Assembly (NCBI GenBank): GCA_032173965.1
Contig: CM063284.1
Coordinates: forward strand, 119,820,410 to 119,884,409
Reading direction: 5' to 3'
Length of the DNA: 64,000 nucleotides
DNA from: Sitta carolinensis
Lineage: Eukaryota; Chordata; Aves; Passeriformes; Sittidae
Below, piece by piece: positions 1-14,150 of the stretch. The translations under genes were made by a program, and so were the position numbers. The notes under the pieces were generated by a model, which had not been told where the DNA came from, made no database searches, and saw only the letters and a list, made by a program, of their open reading frames with translations. Within the stretch, counting starts at the first letter, position 1. Each line of letters starts with the position of its first letter.

Positions 1-3000
1 TCAGGTTCCTCAATTTTGATTTATACTATCTCCAGTTTGGGTTTATTGAAGGGAGAGTTCATTCTTTCTTTTTTTTTCCTCCCACATCATTCCCTGGGAG
101 CTATAAATGCCCCACTTTTCCTGGGATTTATTTTTTTTTTTGGTCCCAGGTACCCAGCTGTGACTGAAATAATGCTCCCCATCTGTGTTCATTGTTCGCA
201 TTGCTGGTGTCTGTGCAAGTCACCAGAGCTTTCCTAATAAGGTTCAGTTTGACCTTTCAGAAGTTCTCAAATGAAGAATCTAACTGCACTCACCAGCCTC
301 AAAAGAGATAGACTTCTCTGCCACTGCCCTTTCAAACAGCTGCAAAAAGCAGTAAAGAACGACTGTTCCAAAACCAAAGTCGGCCCTCTGAGCTGTTCAA
401 GGGTGCACAAGCATTGGGCAGCCAGGGGCTGGCTGTTCTTCCCAGAAGGGTGGTGCACAAGATGGAGAGAGATCCTGGAGAATGGGAGCAGACAGACAGA
501 CAAAGAGACTTCACAACAGGGGAAGAGACAGTCTAGAGAAATGCCCTTTTAACTGATGGGCTGACTTTTAGGCAGGAAAGCACTGTCTCGTGGTTTCATA
601 GCCCGTGTGTTCATGGTGAGGGCTTCAAGCTGCACGTGCCGACTTCTGGTGAGGTGACCCTGGTTCTCCTCCTTTCTTGTGAGAGCACTGCAACTGATGT
701 GACAACACAGGGAGCCAAGTGAAAGAACTGACCCATCTAAAAAATAATCTTGCTTGCTGGTTTGCTCTAATGATTTTGGCTGGCATGGCTAGTACTTGGA
801 CAGATCAGTTCTTTCACCTGGCTCCCCTCGGCCTCAGGAGCGTTTGTGCTGACACATACAGGGAGAGTCGCTGCCAGGATGGTGGGGGAAGGTGTTGTCT
901 CTTATGTCAGAAGCTTGTGCCTAGCTGAGACTCAAACTATGGCTCATGTCAACAAAGTATTTCCTGTGCTCATGAAAATAAATGAAGCAAAGCTCTTTTT
1001 TTCTGTCAGGAAAACCTTCTCCTGACTGAAGTTGCCTATGGAGTCTAGAATCCTAATAGTAGCTCGGTTCAGAATTGGAGAAAGTAGATATTAGCCAGTT
1101 GGTTTTTAAGACGAGCAAGGAATTCAGATTAATAAAGAAGATACTGGTAGCTACCTTTCAGATGCCTAAAGACAAAATGGAATAGTTTGTGCTAATTTAT
1201 ATATGATTTCAATATTATCTCATTTTAGTAAAGGACAAATGAAAATTATGAAAGCTAAGACAAGTATCTCCAAAACAGATATTTCAATTAAAATATTACA
1301 AATATTGTCAGAAAATATCCTGAAAAGTTATAGAACTTAGATGGGCATCTAGATATCTGAACTTTTCATTAGAATCTGGGTATATTAAGGCTCTAAGTTT
1401 CAATTATTTTAATTATAGCAACATGCTAACTTGCAAGCAAGGTAATTATATGTGGATAAACTTGGTTCTGCAGAGTGATTCAGCAAAGTAAATAGGAATT
1501 AATAAATTAAATTTTGCAAACAAATTCTAAACCCAGTATGAACAGAGCTTGTGTTACAACTGTGTGATTCCTAGTAGTTGTAAGTATTAATGTGTTCTCC
1601 CCTTTTTGCAGGTTTTGCCCATAATAAATTCACTGAGCAAGGCATACAGACTTCTATCCAATGCTATGAAAATTAACCAAGGCACATTAACTTCAGGAAA
1701 TTTTCAAAGGTACAAAAGATAATATGTGTATTCAGTAATTAATTAAACCAAGTAAGCCATCAGCTTGTGCTACATAGTTTAAGTATTATGTCAGGTCAAT
1801 AATTAAGCTGTAGTAAATCTTCTGGAGGTTCTATTCTGCCAAACTTTAAAGGCTCAAGACTAATCCAAGGACCCTTCACATTTTAGTAACCCAGTAAATG
1901 ATTACACAGATAGCTTTTCAATGCAAGGTTTGCTACTATTAACTTTCTATTTTTTAAGACATCCAGGAATTCTATGTCTTGTGGTTATTGAATAATATCC
2001 TGTGAAAAAATATATGCCTGTCTTGAGTTTACAAAAAGGAATATTTAATAGGCTTCAGTTATGTCAAGATAAAAGTGCAGTTTTCCTGCAGGGAAAGATA
2101 TACATGAAACAAAAATAATGGTTTGGACTTTTCCCTTGTTTATGTGAACATGGCGATTATGAAAACTCGAACCTATTCTCACTGTATGCAGCTGGTCATG
2201 GTAAAGCAAATGCATTATGCAAGCTGTCTTATGCAACTCTGCCAAAGCAATTCCAAAATATCTGTGGTAGTTATGTGCTTTCAAGGTCTGGCTGACTTTT
2301 GGTGGAACTCACAGCAAGTTGTGTGGTGACCTCGTGATGTGGGAATTATGGCAATAGACTGAGTATCAAATCATACATCTCAGCTTAACAAATAAAAATA
2401 TAAAGCCACATGACGGAACACAGAGCAGGAAGTTTGAAATGCTCTGAGATTCATTTTTTCCCTCAGCTATATTATTTTTTGTCACCTCATTTACATAAAG
2501 TATTTCTGGTTAAACAATTTGCAAAATGCATGTGATTTAATAGCAGGTATATGTGTGGCAGAGGTAAATTTGGACTTAAAATTAAGACATTTCTAGCAGT
2601 GAAAGACAGCTGGTATACATCAAGTTTATTTCACATGCAAGTCTTTGTATGGAATTTTCTTGGAACCAGTTGCTCTCTGACATGTTAGGTCATAGTTTAT
2701 TTTAATTGCAAAATATCTAAATTTCCAGATCTTTAGATAATGTTTCATAATTACTAGAATTAACATAAGATTATTCAATCTGTTTTATTTTCCCTCCAGA
2801 TGTGTGGCTGAATAATGGTCCCATATAAAGCAGATATTATTTTCTTGCATGCAGCATATCAGAATATCCAGGCTGTCCTATACCAGTGATCCAGTAATTA
2901 ACTTAATATCCATCTTAATTTTCTCTCACAGCTTTATCTACATTTTTGCTATGTTTATCTGTAGGTTTACCTCTAATTTTTGTAGGATGCTCTTGAAGAG

Positions 3001-5817
3001 GTTAACCAGACTAAGGCCAAGAAACTGCATGCCACAGATTTCCACAGAAGTGGAAGTTATGAAATAATATGATATAGATGAGTGCTCTTGATTTTGATGA
3101 AGAGAATGGATTGGATTATTATTTCCCATACCTTTCAGTCCTACTCAATGAAATGACAAGCGATCATTCTGGTCATGTTCCAAAGGCAGGAAACACAAAT
3201 AATCTTAAGAAGGATGTTATTTTGGAAGGATTCCAAGCAATTTTTGTAGATCCAAAGATTAATTTTTATTTTTTTGAAAGCTTGAACATTGTTTATCTAA
3301 CATGAAACATCAGCGGTTCACTCTTCATTGACTACATAATCTGCTGTTCTAGAGAGATTTTACAGTAAAAGTCTATAAACATAAATATCTATACAGATTT
3401 AGGGTCATAGTGTCTCATACAATGAACCTATAACTGTGAATGTACATAAATGTAATTAATCTTTGTCAGTATTAGGAATGCCTTTAGAATATTTATTATG
3501 AAGTAAAGTGTTATCACTTGCACCAAGGATAAAAAGTTAGAAAATTCCAAGAAAAATGCAAAGGCGACTTTTTGACCTGAAGCTTAAAAATCATGTCTCT
3601 TATGTATATAATCTATTAATAACACTCTCAGTGCAAAGACTTTCCTGGCACATTATCCACTGACATTCCAGGAGCCAACCTCTCTTAAGCTGAAATCAAC
3701 TGAACCCTGGGGGTCAGAATTTTTAGAAATGTAGTTTCATTGCTGCCCACGCATGTATCCCAGTCCCAGTTCCAAATATATATAGGGTTCCCAGTTTATT
3801 TTTGGGAAGTGAAAGAGCTTGGAAAACCCATTTCAGTCCATCTGAAATGATCACAATCTTGAAATGAGAGCTGGAGAGGCTTGCATGTTACAGGACGTAA
3901 GTGTGAGTCTGCATGAGGTCAAGAGTATGGGGCTGACCAGCAGTGTCTCTAAGAGAAACCTGGGTAGATGGTCAGATGGGTCTCACAGAATAATTCAGAG
4001 AAATCCCAACAGTCAGTAGTTTGCTAGGAGAAGCTGTGAAGCTGAAGAACAGAACATTAGAGCTTGTAATGTTTCCTTGCAGTCACTGCATCACCCTTCA
4101 TTATGCTGTGTGCACTGAGGGTACACAGCGCACTGAAAGCACACAAGGCGTTGCTGAGAGTCCTGTTTGCAGGTGTACAGCAGAGCTTTTTGTAGGGTTC
4201 CTTTTTCTGTGCTGTGATACTTCATTGTTATTATTTGTCTACACAGGATACAGCCAAGTTGTGCTGAATCTGTACTCAGTTTTTCTCTAGGCAGAATCTT
4301 GTCAAGTGTCTTCATCCTCTTGTCTAGAGGATTTTTCTTTCCCTCCTGCTAGAAGGCCACAAGGAAATACCTATCAAAAATAGGGAGGTTCTTTAGGAAA
4401 AGTCCTCTAACACAGAGGTGCATCTCTGTATTGCATGCCTATACAAGTTCAGACATGTACTCACAGAAAGATTATCTGCCAACAAGCCTGACAAGAAGCT
4501 AGTCACTCCTGCATACCCCCTGTGTGATCTGTACCATCAGTGACTTTAGTTCTCTGAGTAGCATATTCCACTTTTGCCAACAAAACTGATTCCTTTTCCT
4601 CTCATGTTGTCAAGTTTCTCAGTAAGGGATAGTGGATTATGTAGAGGGGGATTATTAGCTGAAGGATGAGGGGGGATGTCCCCCTAAATACATTAGGGTA
4701 AATGATTTCTAAATACAATAGTTATAGCTGATAAAATGAGATTAGAAAAATTCACAAATTTGCCCCTCTTTTCCTCTCCATTTTGTGACTTTATTGCCTA
4801 CATCACATTTCTGATCTGACCTGGTAAACAAGAGCTTTTTCCATTTGGTTTTCTTTCCCATCACACTCTCACACATAAATCTTTCCCATGCTTCTCTATA
4901 TACACTGTTGATTAAGATATAGAGGAAGTTTTTTTACAGACTGTCAATACAGTAGAAAGTCTGTGATCTCAGAGTTTTCCTTTAAGAAGCTGTGAAAATG
5001 AAGATTCTTGGCTTCGTTTTTAGTATATCTGTAGCCTACCACATGTCACTTAACTTGTTTGCCTTTGTGGCTGCTCATCCCTATTAAATTAGTTCACACC
5101 AGTAGAGCTGCAAAGAGAAAGGATGAGGTTTTTCTCCTTCGTTTCCTCCTGCTACTTAGTGGGAAGGGGTTCTCAGCTGCTGATTGTGTTGCTTCATTGG
5201 TTTCCTTGCCGGCCTGTTTCTCGGCACCGCATGCCTTAATGAGGAGCAGGCGGTCAGCAGTTTGGTGGGCGGCATGCTCAGAGTGTGCTGGGGAAAAGAG
5301 ACAGGGACAAGAGTAAAAGAGATCCAAAGAGCTTCCTTTCCTTTGCAGACCTGCACCAAAATGAAGGCAGAAACTTTTTTCTAAGTTTACTCTTAGGATT
5401 CAAGATCAAGCTGCCAAATTGCTAGTCTCTGGAAGGATTTATGAACATTTTCCTACATTTAGGTGTAGGGTTTTTTCCTGTAAAAGCCATTTCCTTCCTG
5501 TCCAGTATCAGTCATTACTTACTGGAGAAATAAAACCATGCAAGGGTACCAAAATAAGACATGTGTATTCTAATATAAATACTTCTAATATTTCATGTAA
5601 GAAATGGTTTTAAGGTGGATTTTGTAGAAGAATTGTATGTGTCATTATTTCTTCTACTCCCTCCCAAATATTTCTCATCAGATGAACTTTTAAGAAGGAC
5701 TGTGATTTTTTTTCAGCCATACACTTCTACTGCCAGTAACTTGATCCAGAAGTATCTCAACATTTTTCCTGTAAAAATGCGAAGTAGCCCTATAAAATAA
5801 TCTGGATTTTAATTATT
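1..5817. other. Upstream non-coding DNA, no gene seen
   Basis: This AT-rich stretch lies more than 30 kb upstream of the first SULF1 coding exon. The open frames here are all under 100 codons, overlap one another on both strands, and show no recognisable domain. I see no repeat that I can name. It may be intergenic or may belong to a 5'UTR intron of SULF1, since the ATG exon has a 3' splice site immediately upstream. Which of the two cannot be decided from this window alone. Confidence 0.6.
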
Positions 5818-6600
5818 ACAGAATCATAGTCATTGAATGATTTGGGTTGAAAGACACCTTAAGGATCATCTAGATCCAAATCCCCACCCTGGGCAGGGGC
5901 ACCTTCCACTAGACCAGGTTGCTCAATGCCCCATCCAAGCTGGCCTTGAACTCTTCCAGAGACAGGGCATCCATAGCTTCTTTGGGTGACCTGTTCCTGT
6001 GCCTCACCATCCTCATAAAGAATTTCTTCCTAATATCTAATCTAAATTGATCCTTTTGCTTTTTAAAGCCATTCCCCCCTGTCCTATCCCTAAATGTCCT
6101 TGTAAAATGTCCCCCTCTTGCTCTTCAGTACTGAAACACTGCCCTAAGGTCTCCCTTGAGCATTTTCTTCTCCAGGTTGAACAACCCCAACTGTCTTAGC
6201 CTGTCTTCAAAGGAGAGGTGCTCCAGCCCTCTCATCATCTTAATGGCCCTCCTGTGGATGTGCTTCAGCAGTTCCATGTCCTTGTGTTGAGAACCCCAAG
6301 AGCTGGGTGCAGCACTCCAAGTGGGGTCTCATAAGAGTGGAGCACAGGGATGAAATCACCTTCCTCGACATGCTGGCCACTCTCTTTTGGATGTAGCCCA
6401 GGCTACAGTTGGCTTTATGGGCTCGAAGTGCACATTGCTGGGTTATGCTGAGCTTCTTGTCAACCAACACACCAAGCCTTTACTCACGGCAGCTCTTAAT
6501 CCTTTCTCTGCTAATTTTTTCTATTCTTTCTATCTGTGCTTGATCCACATGCAGGACTTGCACTTGGCCTTGTTGATCTTCATGAGGTTCACATGGGAAC
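5818..6600 (-). mobile_element. 5'-truncated CR1 LINE (reverse-transcriptase C-terminal part and 3' end)
   Basis: Read on the minus strand, this is the terminal part of a chicken-repeat-1 (CR1) non-LTR retrotransposon. The + strand begins with the reverse complement of the CR1 3' tail (acagaatcatag, near 5818). It continues through the typical segments that mirror 'ctagaccaggttgctcaatg' and the hallmark C-terminal polymerase region. The minus-strand frame at 6240-6470 reads like CR1 polymerase (ALRAHKANCSLGYI, then LMRPHLECC). Further upstream in the element, 6530-6600 mirrors the 'LMKFNKAKC'-type segment. Frames are broken, so the copy is dead, and it is 5'-truncated as most CR1 copies are. 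CR1 is the dominant LINE of birds and reptiles, which supports an avian source. The boundaries are approximate. Confidence 0.88.
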
Positions 6601-8502
6601 TAGATCACATGATAAAGTCTGGGAAAGGAAGAAAAGAGTACTAGAAAGGAAGCTCTTTTGTGACTTTACATATAAAGACCAAAATGACAAAAGAAAACTG
6701 TTAAAGCAAAACCAGACAAACAGGGAGAACTGTCTAATGTCACATAAGTGGTGAGAGAAAGTAATATTAAAACCATAAATGCCTTTTGAGTGAGGTATAT
6801 GGGTAAGCCTGACATTTCTTCACAGAAGACTTTTTTTGGACATCCAGAAAAAACTTATGTATCTGCAACTGCTTAAATCTACTTGCAGTGAGAAAAGTAT
6901 TTGGACATGTGTTTATATAAGTATATGTGCTATTGACATAGCAATGAAGCAGCTATTCAGGCTGACTCACGGCCAAGAAACACTAATGGCAAAACTTTCC
7001 AGCATTTGTTGTTGCCTTGCAGTTTTACAGATATAAGACAACATTTCCTATTGTTGCCTTAAGTTGTAATCATTTTCCCTACTGCCTCCTCAGTCTGTTC
7101 CCAGAAGGAAGAAGAAAATGGCTTATTATCTGTGTCATGTGTAGTAGGAGTAGGTTTGTGCCTTGACACGCAACCAGATCAGGTACGAGTGAAGTGCAGG
7201 CTCTCACTTAAAGAACAGATTACTTCTGGGGAAGAATTCAATCATGCTCCACACTTTATTCCTCATGTGGAAGAAAAATTCATGAATTTCCAGCCAGTTT
7301 TGTGGTTCCTAATATACAGGAACCACAGAGGAGAGAGAGGCGTATGTACGAGACTCTCTAAGGAAGATATCATCCCCTTCTCAGCTTCTTTGATGCTACA
7401 TTGCAGTGAGAAAACTGGTGCCCTAGTTAGTTGGATAAGCTGGTATTTAGTGGAATCCAGTTCCACCTTCTTGCTCTGGGTAAGACTTCCTGTGTGACAG
7501 TGCCACAACCAATGCCACAGGGAAAATATTGCTTCACCACCTCATAGGAGAGATAAATAAAGATTGTGCAGTGCTTGGATAATGCAATAGAGGGATGCTC
7601 ATAAATGCTACAGAAAAATCCCGGGCTTCATGGATTGACAGCCATGTATTACACAGGGTACACATTTATCTCCAGGAACTGATCCCAGAAGCTGCAGACC
7701 ACTGAAGGCATTCTCAGACCCCTCAGCAATCAGAGATTTATGGGATTTTGAAGTTCTGTGAGATGTAAATTAAGATGACTAGGTCAATGAAGTATAAACA
7801 CTGATTAACAAAGCAGGCATTAAATTTATATTTAAAAATAGCCAGAGACATGACTGAGTGACCATGTTCAACTATGCAACAAATTGAAAGCAAATAAAGG
7901 TATGATGACACAGTAATTGTAACTGAAATTAAAATATTCTTTACCACCATTTTAAGATTCTTATACACACATTAACTTTTTCTTTTAGGTAGCAAGCCTT
8001 CCCCACATTGTAGTTTAAATGGTACCAAATTAAAACATCATGTACATTGTGTGTTCCCAAATATTTAAAACTCTGAATAACTTCTGAAATAATCCAGAAT
8101 GTCATAAGACAAAAAAAAGAAAACAGTTTTTCTATGAAAACTTAGACTTTGAATTTCAGTTGTGATTCAGATATATTCATAAATATACTCACGGTCATGA
8201 TGCCATGGAAGTGGTTAACTGTGTTCGCACAGCCTAATGCTTAGGTTACACTTAAAATTCCAGAAGGATTATATTCTGTCATGTTCAGAACATATTGGAT
8301 GTAATTTATACCCCAAAGTACTCATCAGGAACATGATGATTTTTGGCCATATAAAAGATATGCGTTTTAAGAATATTTTGGTGTGGAAGTGGTGATTTTT
8401 GTTTTTCCTCTTCCTTCTATCTAGTACCAACTTCTATTGTACCAAATTCAGAATGCATGGTCTGATTCTTAGGTGCATGGCAATTTTCTGCTGGGTCTGT
8501 TG

Positions 8503-8528
8503 AGAAAAGTCTCTGTTGAGACTTTTCT
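8503..8528. repeat. Perfect 11-bp inverted repeat with 4-nt loop
   Basis: The arm agaaaagtctc (8503-8513) is followed by tgtt (8514-8517) and by its exact reverse complement gagacttttct (8518-8528). The RNA or single-stranded DNA could form a compact hairpin. No U-run follows and this is vertebrate DNA, so it is not a bacterial-type terminator. The function is unknown and it may be chance. Confidence 0.8.
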
Positions 8529-11500
8529 TCCAATCTGAATATTGTATCACATACACAACATAGGCTAGGATTAAAATAAGAAGACGTTAAGGTGAAGCCT
8601 GATGCTGAAATACAACATTAACAAAGATCTAACTATTAACTCAAAGGATATTAACTAGAATAGACAATACAACAATACATATAGGAGGAAAAAAAGGTGG
8701 TAAGAGAGAGTTGAGTGGATCTGTCTCATTCCAGGAACATATCAAATGCAGAACTGTTATAATGACTTCTGAAAAATTTGTGGTGATATTCATTAATATC
8801 AACTCTGTCATATGACCAATATCATAAAGGTTCCATGACTTTCATGGTTCATGGTGGTTACAGTGACCCTATTAAAGCTATACAGTTTCTGCAAGCAAGT
8901 GTACAAAAATAACTTTTATCTTAGAAATCACTATTACTAAAGGTAGATAGGCTACATTAGACATATTTCTGTAGAAAAAAAGTTTTCTGCCTCCAAACTT
9001 TAGATGTCTTATAAAGAGTTACTCATTTGATTATCACCATTATAACAGCCGAATGAGACATCTATCTTTGGAGGACTTTTCTGGTTTTGCTCTTGCATCA
9101 CTTCTAAATTTTCTATTCAATAAACAAATATTTCTGCATAAGAAAGCATCACTTTGCAAGTTGAATTTTCAGTGTACGATAATAGTTTATGTGCATTATT
9201 GATCAGTGTATTGAATAGCAGCAAAATAGTTCTACGGATCAGTTTTAAAATGCAAACTTGAAACGGGTGCACTTTCTGTCTAAAAAAGAGCATAAGGGAT
9301 TTCTGGCTCTAATATTTCACTGATTCTTTTTTTTTTTCTTTTTGTAGACATGTCCTTTCTGTAAGTATAGATAAAGCAAACCATTTTCATGTTGCACTGC
9401 TTCTTCATTATATGAAGGAAACAAAAGCGATCAATTCACCCACCATTGAAATGCAGCCATTTCAGTGATGTGTAATTTTATGGATGCTAGCAAACTAAAC
9501 ATGGGGTTAATGAGAAGTAGAATAATATATGCTATTAAAACTGCAGAGAAAACTCAAAAAAACCTGTTTCAATAAAGGGAGATGTTTGACCTGCTTCAAG
9601 CTATAAAAGAGAATTTGTGATTCTCCTAAGTCCGCAAGCCCTAGATTAATGTTAGTGTCAAACTGACTCTGTGTTAAGCTCATTTGATGTACCTCTGGGC
9701 TATAAGATGTTACTTGCCAGCAGCAAAGGTCACATGTTTTCAGTTATTGACAGTGCAAGTAAAGACAAGTTGTTCCTGTGTTTGAGTGGATCAGGGTCTT
9801 TTTAGCTTTCATTCAATGAATTTGGCAAAGTATCTCTCTGCCCTAGAGGGCCCTTTGCCTTTGAGCATACAGCTGAGGGAATTATTAAACCTCCAGCTCT
9901 GAAATCTATAGCTTCATTTAGTTCAGACCTCCCAAAGGAATGTTTATGCCCTTAGCTAAATAGCAAACAATCTTTACATAGGTGGAAAATTTCTTTATCC
10001 TAAAAAGAAAGAGAAAGAATCATTTATATATTTAGCCCTAAGAATATTTCTTTTTTTAATATGTTTAGGTATGGTAGGTCAAGCTAGACTTACAATTACA
10101 GTTCTAAAAAAACAACAGCTTTTGTGAAACTTTCCAAGCACCATTGTTAAGGAAGGAAGCCTGATCAAATAGCTGAAACTCAGGAGCAGAACTGAAGTGC
10201 TGCTTTCCTGGCTCCTTCCTGGGTTGTTGAGTGACAAAATAAGTCGTGTAACAATACCAAGATTTACACAATGTTGTGAGTCATCTCTAACAGGTAATCA
10301 GAAAATACATTAAGTCACTCAGATGGGAGCCTGAATCTTCCCAGTCACAGAGTACACATGACTTCTGTGCATTGGAGTAGTGAAGAGTGCTTTGAGAAAA
10401 GTTTTGTTCTCTAAGACAAAAGTCAATAAAGGGAGTTTAGGTTCAAATGATCTGGGAACAGAATATGCTAAATATTATCTGACACCTACAATCTGTGGGG
10501 TAGCTTTTTTTTCGTCCCAGCATGAGATCGGAGCAAGGGGAATTGATAACAGCTCATAGTGGATGACAAGTGGATGGATACCCCAGCTGTCACTTGCACA
10601 AACACAGATACAGTCAGTTTTCTCTGAGAAACAGATGCTTGGAGTCTGAAGTCATGTCCTCAGTTTCAGTGCTTGCTCTTAGGCTCTTTCTGCCTTATCC
10701 CAAAATTTTTGTTTGATAAGAAGCAGAAATGTCTCAAGAATGCTAGTAGCCCATCACCACATCACGTGATCTAACCTGCAGAATTAACACACTCCCCCTC
10801 CACATCCTCCTGCTCCCCAGCATACGGATCTTGCCTGGATCAGCTTTCCTAGGAGAGATGTATTTAACCCCTTGTCACCATTGCCTGGTGACTGAGGTGC
10901 ACTCCTTGGACTGGAGCTGGAGCTCCAGATGTTATGAAGAGGAACCCTTGAAATTGAGACTTCCAGTTTCTTATGGATCCCCAGCATCCCATGAATTTTC
11001 CATGAACAATGTGTGACTCACAAATTGGAGTCCTTTGGAGAATTATGCCTGTTTTGCATCTCCCAAACAGCTTTAGCTAAAAGGCAGGATCTCATGCAAT
11101 TAGTGCAACACAGACAGGGTGACAACTGAGCAGACCCAGAAGCCCAGCAGTAGGTTTCCAAAGAACTTGAGGTATCGTAAGCTGTGCAGCACGACAGGTA
11201 TGGATTATTTTAATTGCTCTTGTGAAGTTAAGCCCCTTAGTTTCTCTGAAAGGGCACTGATGTGATTTGTTGCGTACTTGCTGAAAAGCACATTGGTTCA
11301 TGTTATAGTGACCCAAGTACTGACAGAGATTGTTAATTTGTTTGTATATGTGTCACAGTTCCTAGAAGTGCCTACACAAGGGTTTAACTGAACCTGATTA
11401 GCTTAATCACCACAGACTTGTATACGGACATGCCATTCTCACATCTATGCCATTTGTTTCACTGTTTCCTTTCTCTCTTTCATTTAGTCACATTTTTTCT

Positions 11501-14118
11501 TAACAAAATTTCCATAACTTTAAAAACTTCTCTGAGTCTTTTCCTTTTTATTCTCTTTCTAGTTGTATTTTTATCTCTGTAGAAAGTTGCAGAAGGTGTA
11601 TAACTAGCAAAAAGAAATATACGTAGCAAAAAAGATGAGGATAAACACAATCTGAAAATGCAATATAGTTTGCCCTCACGCTTTTCATAGCAAAATTTGG
11701 GATCTGGACATCTCCTGGAGCTTGCTTTGCACAGCTGAGCAGAGAAAGGGAAACCGACCACTATTGAGTATGGTGATGTATTAGGCTTCAGGCAAAAGTA
11801 AAAAAATATTGGAGGACAAAACTTGGTATGTTTTCCCTCACAGTAGCATTGGGTACTCAGGCACAGCTTCCCTAAAGCATAAGGAAAAGCAGTAAATAAA
11901 TATTTTTAGTACTGTAAGTGTAGTCTTATGTCAGTGTCACTCTTGCAAAGGCAACAGCATTCTATTTGCTTGTGTTGACAAATACAAGCAAAATTAGGGT
12001 TACAAAATTTGCTTCTGAATACAAGCCTGTATTTTTCATCAGAACTGCAGACTGCAAAACATTAGTATGTTTTTTCTCCCCTTATGAGAAAATAAGTGTA
12101 CTAAGTTTTAAATGCCTGCATAAGAAAGGAACATAAAGCACCTATATGTGTGTGCACCTGTAAGTAGATGTAGATAAATACTTAGGTGTAACTTCTAGCC
12201 TTCTTTTGTAGTGGCAATCACTGCTTCCCCAGGCACAAGCTGGGAAATCATTAAAATTTATGAAACTGTCCCCAGCGTGACTATTTAATCTTCTTCCTCT
12301 TCTTCTGTCACTTTTGTACTTGTACAATAATTGTACCTTTGCATACAACTTGAAGGAGCATCACCAGGGAGATTTTAATTCACAAATGTATGGTAGGTTG
12401 ATTATATCCTGAAACTTTCAAATTTGTGCTTTTCAATATCTTTTCTGTAAAATGGTAAGGCAATAGCTCAAAAAATTACACCAATTACCTCATCTACTGG
12501 GTTGGATCAAGACACCTAGACATAGGTGCTATGATGTGAATATCTGGACTCCCATTATAGGCAGTAGAATTTGAGTCAATACAGCCAGTGGAGCTTGGAG
12601 AGCTGCACCTGGACACTGAAATAATTTCCAGGTTCCCCTAGATGTCCAGGCTAGATTGCCACCTGACTGTCACAAGAGCTTAAACATCTGCCAACATTTT
12701 GAGAATTAAATCTTGATGTCTGTGGTGCAGAGGTGAATCCTATCCCATGAAATCATTTAAATAGATGCAGATGTATGTGTGAAGTAGAACAGTAATTGAA
12801 TTAAAACTGTTGTGATTTTAATATGAATAAATTCCTACTCTCTTATGTGGCCGTCAGGTGTAATCAAAATCCGGTGTATTGTTTACGTACTTTTATTTGC
12901 CTATCACAGGAGGGATATATGTGTTGTATTCATGAGGCTAGTAACTCTAGATATTTTTCATATTTAAGATATTTAGGGTGGTCAGTAAGCATTTAGTAAT
13001 GCTAACTCCCATTAAGCATTATATAAATCAATTACACTTACTCATTTCCAATGAAAATATTAAAACCAAGAAGTTAGAGAGCCAGTCCTGTAGAGTTTGA
13101 ACAATTCCAAATAATGATTAGTACCATAAAGTAAGAACACTCAGAAGTTGTTTAGTACTGAGTACAACGGAGGCCTCAGGGTCTTGTTCGTACGAGAGAG
13201 GCTCAAGCCCAAGACCTGTGGAGCACTGACAGGTGGTCAAAACAGACCTGAAGTGATTCATAGATTTTCATGCTTGATCCCGTGCATGTAGGTGAATCTG
13301 ACTCTCTGACCTTCCTTTAAATAACAAGATTCAGTCTTGTTTTTCTGTGCAAAACAAGTTGCTGACAGCCTAGAAATAAAGAAGGGTTTGCATTTCTTTT
13401 TAGCTCAAAGCTCTTAAATTTTTCTGTCTCAGCACTGCCTCACTAGGTATGTTGGTTGTGCACCCATTCAGGAGCAGGATACAGTCAGCACTTAATTATC
13501 CATGCGTTGCAGATTATTCATGCCACAGATACCAGCTGAAGCAGAGAGCTGCATGAATCTTTCTAAAGTCCTTCCAGGAGCATCTCAGCTCTATAATCAG
13601 TACAGCTGTCTTTTACTTGCACAGAACTGGAGATAATAAGCCCATATAAACCTTATCTGGCTCAGTAGTAAGCCAGCTCCCTGGGAAACACAGAGACTGG
13701 TGGTGTCAACCTGTATCCAGCTTGGGTTTATCAATTTTGGCTCAATGCTGCTCTGCCAAACCCCTAGTGGAGCTGGCTTTGGTGCCATTCCATCTGACAA
13801 GGTGTGACAAGGGGTGGAGGGAGTGATAAAATTGCTTCTGAACCATGGTCCATTTTTCTAGGAGTTTGTGATTTATTAGAGGAAGCACAGCACTACAAGA
13901 TTTCAGACAGTTTGTCCTGTTTTAAAAATACGTTTTTCATTTTTTTAATTATTTTTTTAATTTTAATTTCAACTAACGTCTTTTTGAAGTAACAGGAGGA
14001 ATTGCATGGACTTGTGTTCAATCAGAAAAGTCAATTCTGGATAGCTATAGATTGAGGGGACTTTAGTGCTTATTTAGTTTTAATAGGATAGATGTTTTTA
14101 GGTTGTCAACAAGTAATC

Positions 14119-14150
14119 CATTTTAAAGATGTCTATTCATCTTTAAAATG
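14119..14150. repeat. Perfect 13-bp inverted repeat with 6-nt loop
   Basis: The arm cattttaaagatg (14119-14131), the loop tctatt, and the exact reverse-complement arm catctttaaaatg (14138-14150) form a perfect hairpin. The stem is too short for a typical pre-miRNA, and the flanks do not continue the pairing. It could be the remnant of a small inverted-repeat element or a chance palindrome in AT-rich DNA. Confidence 0.8.
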
